Source: an uncultured Clostridia bacterium
GTDB lineage: Bacteria > Bacillota > Clostridia > Christensenellales > UBA1242
Reading direction: 5' to 3'
NCBI GenBank assembly: GCA_904397185.1
Contig: CAJFOL010000117.1
Span: 1-7,642 of the forward strand
DNA: 7,642 nt
The notes beneath the pieces were generated by a model. It did no database searches. It was not told where the DNA came from and saw only the letters and a list, made by a program, of their open reading frames with translations. The position numbers and the translations under genes are program-made. Positions 1 to 6,400 of this stretch are shown in pieces. Numbering within the stretch: the stretch's first letter is position 1; each line of letters begins with the position of its first letter.

Positions 1-7
1 AATCGAT

Positions 8-82
8 GAGTCTTTAGACTCCAGTGCCGGTAAAAGACCCTTATAGGGTCAAAGCAAGCCACCGGCTAAGCCGGTGGTCTTG
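8..82. repeat. Cluster of three hairpins; possible IS200/IS605-type element end or leftward terminators
   Basis: Three perfect or near-perfect inverted repeats lie in 75 bp. GAGTC (8-12)/GACTC (17-21) has a 4-nt loop. GACCCT (36-41)/AGGGTC (45-50) has a 3-nt loop. CCACCGGC (59-66)/GCCGGTGG (70-77) has a TAA loop and is extended by CAAG (55-58)/CTTG (79-82) across one bulged T. On the minus strand the middle hairpin is followed by TTTT, which would suit a leftward terminator. The packing and the CCACCGGC stem resemble segments I recall next to IS200/IS605 genes in gut Firmicutes. No transposase is visible, so this could be a left-over or a neighbouring element cut by the window edge. An open frame (2-46) ending in TAG is too short to assign. 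Confidence 0.45.
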
Positions 83-90
83 ACTGCCTG

Positions 91-163
91 TATCTGCGTA
101 TCATACCGGACCGCGGAAAGCTCCGGAGAATGTTCCGGAGGATATCTTTTGGGGCCGCAGATA
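91..163. other. Nested stem-loop in the intergenic region
   Basis: TATCTGCG (91-98) can pair with CGCAGATA (156-163), enclosing a hairpin of CTCCGGA (121-127) and TCCGGAG (134-140) with a 6-nt loop. A TTTT tract (147-150) starts 6 nt after the inner stem, too far for a convincing terminator. It lies upstream of the candidate promoter, so it would belong to a transcript from the left or to a mobile-element end. I see no gene in 83-183. Confidence 0.35.
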
Positions 164-178
164 TCTTTTGGGGCCGCA
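141..178. repeat. Exact 19-bp tandem duplication upstream of the promoter
   Basis: GATATCTTTTGGGGCCGCA occurs at 141-159 and again, identical and directly adjacent, at 160-178, followed by GA as the start of a third copy. It ends 5 bp before the candidate -35 box. Perfect identity suggests a recent slippage or excision-type event. Copy number could vary between strains and alter the promoter's upstream region. Confidence 0.93.
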
Positions 179-183
179 GAGCA

Positions 184-210
184 TTGACTTTTTATTTTTG
201 CTGGTATAAA
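184..210 (+). promoter_or_regulatory. Candidate sigma-A-type promoter for the adhesin gene
   Basis: TTGACT at 184-189 matches the -35 consensus at 5 of 6 positions. TATAAA at 205-210 matches the -10 at 5 of 6, with an upstream TGG (202-204) forming an extended -10. The spacer is 15 bp, shorter than the usual 17; the extended -10 may compensate. TAAACT at 207-212 would give a 17-bp spacer but a poorer -10. Transcription would start near 217 and leave a leader of about 150 nt. Nothing else in 1-368 looks as good. Confidence 0.5.
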
Positions 211-226
211 CTAAAAAAGCATAAGT

Positions 227-249
227 AGGTTTATCCTTGTGGGATACCT
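227..249 (+). promoter_or_regulatory. Possible hairpin at the 5' end of the leader RNA
   Basis: AGG (227-229) and TATCC (232-236) can pair with GGATA (242-246) and CCT (247-249), leaving a TT bulge and a 5-nt loop. It would sit about 10 nt inside the predicted transcript, where it could stabilise the mRNA. I recognise no known riboswitch in this leader. Confidence 0.25.
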
Positions 250-309
250 GATTTACAATACAATAAATGTTATGACATACTAAGGAATACAGCCCGAGAG
301 GAAAATAAC

Positions 310-396
310 ATGATCATTTTGCGCATGAGCCTTAGGGCGCGTCATGCGCGGAGGAAAGGAAGAGGTTTATGCAAAAGGGAAACAGGAAAACTGTAA
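310..396 (+). CDS. Possible short upstream ORF / leader peptide (28 aa)
   Basis: ATG at 310 is preceded by GAGAGG (297-302) at a 7-nt spacing, a good ribosome binding site. The frame runs 28 codons to a TAA at 394-396, in a different frame from the adhesin and overlapping its first 28 nt. The peptide starts MIILRMSLRARH and is very basic (seven Arg, three Lys), with one Cys (position 21). I recognise no family. The basic composition may simply reflect the purine-rich ribosome binding site of the adhesin that it runs through. If translated, ribosomes would open the hairpin at 321-349 and pass over the adhesin start, so it could act as a translational switch. It may equally be a chance ORF. Confidence 0.25.
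   Translation: MIILRMSLRARHARRKGRGLCKRETGKL
321..349 (+). promoter_or_regulatory. Hairpin directly before the adhesin ribosome binding site
   Basis: GCGCATGA (321-328) pairs perfectly with TCATGCGC (342-349), with a 13-nt loop. The stem ends one base before GGAGG (350-354) and the purine run reaching 365. The Shine-Dalgarno itself is outside the stem, but the structure falls in the ribosome footprint and could tune initiation. There is no T-tract after it, so it is not a terminator. Confidence 0.45.
350..365 (+). promoter_or_regulatory. Ribosome binding region of the adhesin
   Basis: The run GGAGGAAAGGAAGAGG holds several overlapping Shine-Dalgarno matches. GGAGG is 14 nt from the ATG at 369, which is long. 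AAGGA/AGGAAG (356-362) is 6-8 nt away and the likely functional site. AGAGG (361-365) is too close at 3 nt. Confidence 0.7.
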
Positions 397-482
397 AGAG
401 AAGAAAGATGCGAAGCATCCTTTCCGCGCTCCTGGCTCTGGCCATGGTGCTCTCGCTCTCTGTCTCTGAGCCGGTCTATGCG
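369..482 (+). other. Sec signal peptide of the adhesin
   Basis: Residues 1-38. The n-region is long and strongly basic (K3, R6, K7, K10, R11, R12, K13, R15). A hydrophobic core follows (ILSALLALAMVLSLSV, 17-32), then a short polar stretch ending in VYA-AD. The likely signal peptidase I cut is after A38, or after A39. If translation began at Met14 the hydrophobic core would be intact with a short n-region, so secretion is predicted either way. Confidence 0.88.
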
Positions 483-3400
483 GCGGACGGGTCGGAAGGA
501 AGCGGTAAGAGTTTCTTTAGCCGGGCCATAGAGGCTGCCGCCGATTTTTTCGGCATCGGGGATGATGCGACAGATGCCGGCGCGCAGGCGCGGGCGGCAA
601 CGACCGGCGATGGTGTGCAGCGCACCGCCGACACCGGCACTACGCAGGAGTACACGCTGGGGGATGAAGACTCTACCCAGTACGATGGGCGTGTGTGGGT
701 GGACAAGTCGGTCAGCACTGAGGATGAAGTCATCTTTGGCAGCAATGTTGTTACCAACGAGTCCGACTTTCTGGTGACATATTCTGCGCTGGCTACGTCT
801 ACGAATACTGTTGGGGTTACACCGACTGATACGGTATTCATCCTGGATTTTTCTACCAGTATGACTTGGGGATACAGTCAAGCTCATGAATCGGTAGCAA
901 AGGATCAAAGCCGTATCCAGGCAATGATCACATCGGTCAACAACGCTATTGATGCTCTGGTGAAAGCAAATCCTCAGAATCGTATTGCCATTGCAGTATT
1001 CAATGGGTCCTCGACGACCCTGCTTCCAAACCTGACGACAGGTACAGCTATCCTTCAACAAGTAAGCGATGGAAACTACCTGTCAATATATGACTATACC
1101 TATACTCCTGGTCAGGATGGAGGCCGCGCCGATGTCAGGTGTAACATCAACGATACTACGACCTCTACAGGCGGTGGCACCAATATCCAGGCGGGTATGT
1201 TTGCGGGCATGGAGATCCTTGCAGATAATACATATACTACAGCCGAGGTAAATGGAGAGACCGTTACCCGTATTCCCAACGTGATCCTTATGTCTGACGG
1301 CGCACCCACCACGTTCTCATCCGCGACTGATGCAACGTATATAAGAGAGAGTGGTGGTCGGCACCAAGATAGCATCACCAACGATACAGATCTTAATTCA
1401 GATCGAGAGGTTCAGAGCGGCAGCTGGTGGTCTACTAATTCCGGAAAGGCTATCGGAAGCGGCGACAATGACAACCCCGATTCTGCCGATGGTTTCATGG
1501 CGTTACTGACAGCCTCCTATTACAAGAATGCTATCACGGATCGTTATTATGGTAATTCAGGCGATGAGGCAAATATCTATACCATCAGTTTTGGAACAGA
1601 TGTCCAAACCGATGCCATGGTCGCAATGGCAAACCTTGTCCTGAACCCGGAGGGGAATTGGGACAGCGGCGCTACTCAGAACACCGGTCAGGTTCGGGCG
1701 GTCGTTAATGCTTGGAATACATACAGTCAGAACAATGAACCGGTTGTCCAGGCTCCTATAGGACATGGAAACAATGATACAAAGGTAAACTTCAGGGTGT
1801 CCCACCCGACAGGATCTTCGGCGGCATACGATCCGGATTCCTTGTTCTATCCCACGCAGTATTTTGCCGCGGCAGATGACGAACAGCTCGAGCAGATCTT
1901 TGAGGAAATCGCGAGCATGATCACGTCTTCTGCGTCGGTTCCGACTGAGGTCACGGGTAACCCCATCGACAGCGGATACATAAAGTACAAAGACACCACC
2001 GGTCAGTACATGGAGATCAAGAACGTAAAGAGGCTGATCTTCATGGATCAGGTTCTTAACGTAACCAAAGATGAAAAGAATTCCTCGGAAGATCGGGAGG
2101 TTTACGTAGCGGGGAGCTATGAATACAGCAACCCTGCTTATCCGGGACAGAGCTTTAATACAAATCAGATAGAGATCGTCGTTACCGATAATGGCGACAA
2201 CACCCAGACTATTGAAGTAAACGTGCCCGCGGCACTTATTCCGCTGCGCACGAACACGGTAACACTGGACGGTAATGGTGTTCCAACCAATAACGAAACA
2301 TCGAAAACCATGCCGCTTCGTCTTTGCTACGAGGTTGGTCTGGCAGAAGGCATTGATGCTGTGACACTTAACGGTGTGGACGAGGAATACCTCAAGAACA
2401 ATTCCGAAAACGGGAAGGTAAGCTTCTACAGCAATGCTTACACCGAAGGCGAACAGACTAATAATGGCGTAGGCGCGACGGTTGAATTCGAACCTGCTCC
2501 TACAAACCCCTTCTACTTCGTGCAGGAGGATACGCCTCTCTATGTGGCGGATGAAGGAAGTCCGACAGGATATAGTCGCGCAATCGGCCAATTTGATTCT
2601 GGTGCAACGTATTATGTTCCTATGACTTACTATGATGGTGAGGGTTCTGACGTCAAGAAAGTCACTTCCTATGTGGCTCGCAGTGGTGAAACGCTTGCAG
2701 GATTTGTAGGTAGCGACAATAGCGGTCTGTACATTAGGGAAGGTTCTCCCCGTATCGGCAATCTTCAGGACGTGACTGCATCAAAGTCTGCAAACGAGAC
2801 AAAGACTTACGGCAAATATCGTGAGCCTACCTTTGTGTTTGATCAGGGAGGCACTAATCCGCAGAATGGTCACTTCCTCGTGCTGCTGGGCAATAACGGC
2901 AAGCTAAGCATTCCGTTTGTGAGCAAAGATGTATCGCTGGCAAGTGACAACACTCATGCGAGCATCGACGGCCAGCTGGTCGGCGTTGGAGAGAAGCTGC
3001 ACTATACCATCGACTGGGTGAATACAGCGGTAGACCAGAACGGCACTGCGATTAATTCTGAAATTACTGTTGTAGATACGCTTCCGGCAGGAACAACATA
3101 TGTTGAAAATTCAGCCCAACCTGCCGATGCGCTGTACAACAAGGATGAGAATACTATTACCTGGACGATCCAGGCTGATGAAGGTCAAAGCGGCACGGTC
3201 GAATTCGATGTAGTCGTGGATCCGGCGGCAGTTGATAACGAGAATAACGCCCTGCCTAATACCGCGACCATTGAGGTGGGAAACAACAAATACATCACCA
3301 ATACCACGGTCAACTACGTGCCGGAGAAATCCGTATCTATGCCGGATGGTTCCGGTGGAACTGCGGATGCTGACGGCAAAACAGTTATGCCGGGTACGCA

Positions 3401-6400
3401 GCTTACCTACACAATCGAATATCGTAACACAGAAAGCACTGGATCTACGGTGACTATAACAGATGCTGTTCCTGGAGGGACAACGTTCGTATCGGCTGAC
3501 CCGCAAGCACAGCCAGACGGGAATGGCAATCTTACATGGACGATCAGCAACGTTGCGGCAGGAGCAACGGGCAGTGTTTCCTTCACGGTTCGAGTGGACG
3601 ACAGTGCAGTAACGACAATAGAGAACGAGGCAAATGTCAAAATTGGGGATCATAACCCTGTAGTCACCAATAAAGTTACGACGAATGTCGATCGTGCAAG
3701 TCTCATTGTCAAAAAAGAAGTCACTGCTGATCCGGGATTGACGGCTCCTGATAAAGGATTTGACTTCGAGCTGACCATTCCGTCCAAGGCTGGTGCACAG
3801 GACGTAGCGGCAACTATTCATACGGATAGAGAAGATGACCAGACCACAAGTCTGAATTTCGATGCTGATGGCAAGACGACCTTCACGCTGGAGGCTGATC
3901 AGTCGATTGAAATTTCGGGCATGGGCGGCGAGCAGTATTCGGTTGTTGAGCAGAATGCGGCAAATGGAGCCGTGAACAGTGGCTTTACGCTGAGTAAAGT
4001 CGAGGGCGCAACTGGCGCAAGCTCTGCGGGCAACGATCAGCCTATCAACGATGAGGAAACTGCGACAGCGGCAGGAACGGTTGGAAGCGATAACGCAACG
4101 GTAACTTTTACCAATCGCTACAGCGCATCCGGAGAAACGACTCTTACAGGAACTAAGACGATCACAGGACGTGATTTCCGGACAGGCGATGAATTTACAT
4201 TTAGTATTACCGGAAAATATACAGGCAGCGTGCAGGGTGCAACGGCACCGATGCCGGCGAATGTGGAAAATGGTAAGATCACGATCAAGCCGGAAAGCGA
4301 AAAGAGTGCGGATATCAATTTCGGAAAGATTTCCTTTACACAGCCGGGGACATATGTATATACTATTTCAGAAGAAGATGTAGATACAAGTAAAGTGCCG
4401 GCAGTGTCAAAAGATAACACTGTCTATACAGTAACGTATACGGTAGAAGATAAGAATAATAACGGTATATTGACGGTTTCTGATCCGATATACGCGATCA
4501 AAGATGCAGAACCGGGCAGTGAACCGCCGACATCACTGACATGGGAAAATACCTATACTCCGAAACCAGATACATTTGATCCGGACGGAGACATTACACC
4601 GGATATTAGGAAACAGATTCTCGGTTACGACGCTGCGGCTCAGAGTCCGGAAGGCTATACCTTTGAACTTTCTGTAAAGAACACGACAAGCGGAGCAGCC
4701 CAGGATTCAGGATTTACGCTTCCGATGCCGGCTACAGCAACCAGTGATGCAAATGGCGATATCGACTTCGGAGCTATCACATTTACTGCGGAAGGAACAT
4801 ACGAGATCACGATCGCAGAGCAGATTCCGGGTTCGGATAATCCGGAGTATGATCCGGACATGACCTATGACAGCCATAAGCTGGTATATACAGTAAGTGT
4901 GGAAGATGATCACGCGGGAAGTCTTGTAGCAACAGTGGATGAGGATAGTATTAGTAAGGGCGAGACCACATTCCGCAACATCCTGACACCGGAAGACGAA
5001 AAATCTGTTTACAGTGCAGATGACACGGATCTTAAGACAGAGATCAACGGTCAGCTTGTCGGTGTGGGAGATAAACTTACTTATACGATCGACTGGGTCA
5101 ACAACGCACAGGATAGTTCCGGTGCGCCGACAACAGCCACCGTGATCGTAACAGATACGATCCCGGAGGGAACCAGCTTGGTGGAAGACAGTATTTCGGG
5201 AGAAGGGTCACTTGGTCAGGATGGCAGGACGATTACCTGGAGATTTGAGGATCAGAACGCCGGAGCGGCCGGTCAGGTAAAATATACTGTAGAGATCACA
5301 GCAGATGCAGTGAAGATTACGAATCCGGAGAATACGGTAACAAATACGGCACAGATCCAGATCGGTGACAATCATCCGCAGTCTACTAATACTGTAGAGA
5401 ATCCTGTTCCGGAAAAGACAGAGACTACAAACGCGTCAGAGGTAACCGAGGGAACGGAGCTTACCTATCAGATCACATTTAAAAATACTGCGGGAGATAA
5501 CGGAACAGCGACAGTCGTCGATGAGCTCACCAAAGGACAGGAATATGTAACCGGATCTGCTGAAGTAACTGTCAATGGTGGAGAAGCATCAGCCACAGAA
5601 CCGACAGTGGAAGGTACAGCAGCAGACGGGCAGGAGCTCACATGGAATCTGACCGGCCTTGCAGCCGACGCTCAGGTGGTACTCACTTTCGATGTGACAA
5701 TTACAAGAGATGCAGGAGCAACGGTTGATAACACGGCGACAGTCAACGGACATAAGACAAATGTTGTCACTACACCGTATCCGTCTGAATCGACGAAAGA
5801 TGTATCTTATGCGGATAAACCGGAAGTATCCATTAACGGCCAGATGGTCGGAGTAGGAGATGAGCTCCTGTATACGATCGACTGGGCTGCTGAGGCAGAC
5901 GGAGTATTGACAGTAACAGATACGATTCCGACAGGCACCACTTACGTAAGTGGAAGTGCTGATAACAATGGTTCCTACGATGAACAGTCCCATATGATCA
6001 CATGGAATCTCGGTCAGCACAGTGCAGGCGATAAAGGAACGGTTACATTTAAAGTAACGGTCAACGCTGATGCAGTACAGAACGATGGAAATGCAGTTAC
6101 GAACAGAGCGCAGATCCAGATTGGAACAGATGATCCGGTTATCAGCTACACGAATGAAGTGACCAACTATGTTCCGGAGAAGAGCGTGACAGACGATGAC
6201 ACATCTACAGACGGAACACAGGTCGGCGATACATTAACTTACACGATCCAGTATGCAAATGCCGGAGATGAGCCTGTAGATATGGTGATTACCGATACAC
6301 TGGATGAAGGACTGACTTATGTTCCGGACAGTGCCGGTGAGAATGCCGTGTATGACGCGGACACCCGTACGATCACATGGACGCTCAATGATGTACCTGC

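Noticed and set aside
211..368. Riboswitch in the leader
   Set aside because: I compared the leader by eye with the common classes and found no diagnostic conserved core. Only two simple hairpins can be supported.
1..368. CRISPR array or tRNA in the upstream region
   Set aside because: The only direct repeat is a two-copy tandem without spacers, and none of the hairpins forms a cloverleaf.
540..554. GCCGA-T5-TCGGC inverted repeat with a T6 run near the start of the gene, as a terminator or slippage switch
   Set aside because: The T-run is in the loop, not after the stem, so it is not a terminator. Six T's is short for phase variation, and the bases read as ordinary codons (residues 58-62).
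342..1061. 239-residue open frame on the minus strand
   Set aside because: It is antisense to the adhesin's 5' end, including its signal peptide and ribosome binding site. The composition is Arg/Cys-rich and low in structure, with no recognisable motif.
1557..2591. 344-residue open frame on the minus strand
   Set aside because: It lies wholly inside the adhesin's VWA and post-VWA coding region. Its translation is rich in Arg, Cys, Ile and Val with no domain pattern, typical of an antisense shadow.
3111..3821. 236-residue open frame on the minus strand, with smaller ones at 4118-4420, 4655-4913, 5589-6020 and 6707-7187
   Set aside because: All are antisense to repeat modules with clear domain motifs on the plus strand. 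Their recurrence across similar modules is expected from the shared coding sequence.
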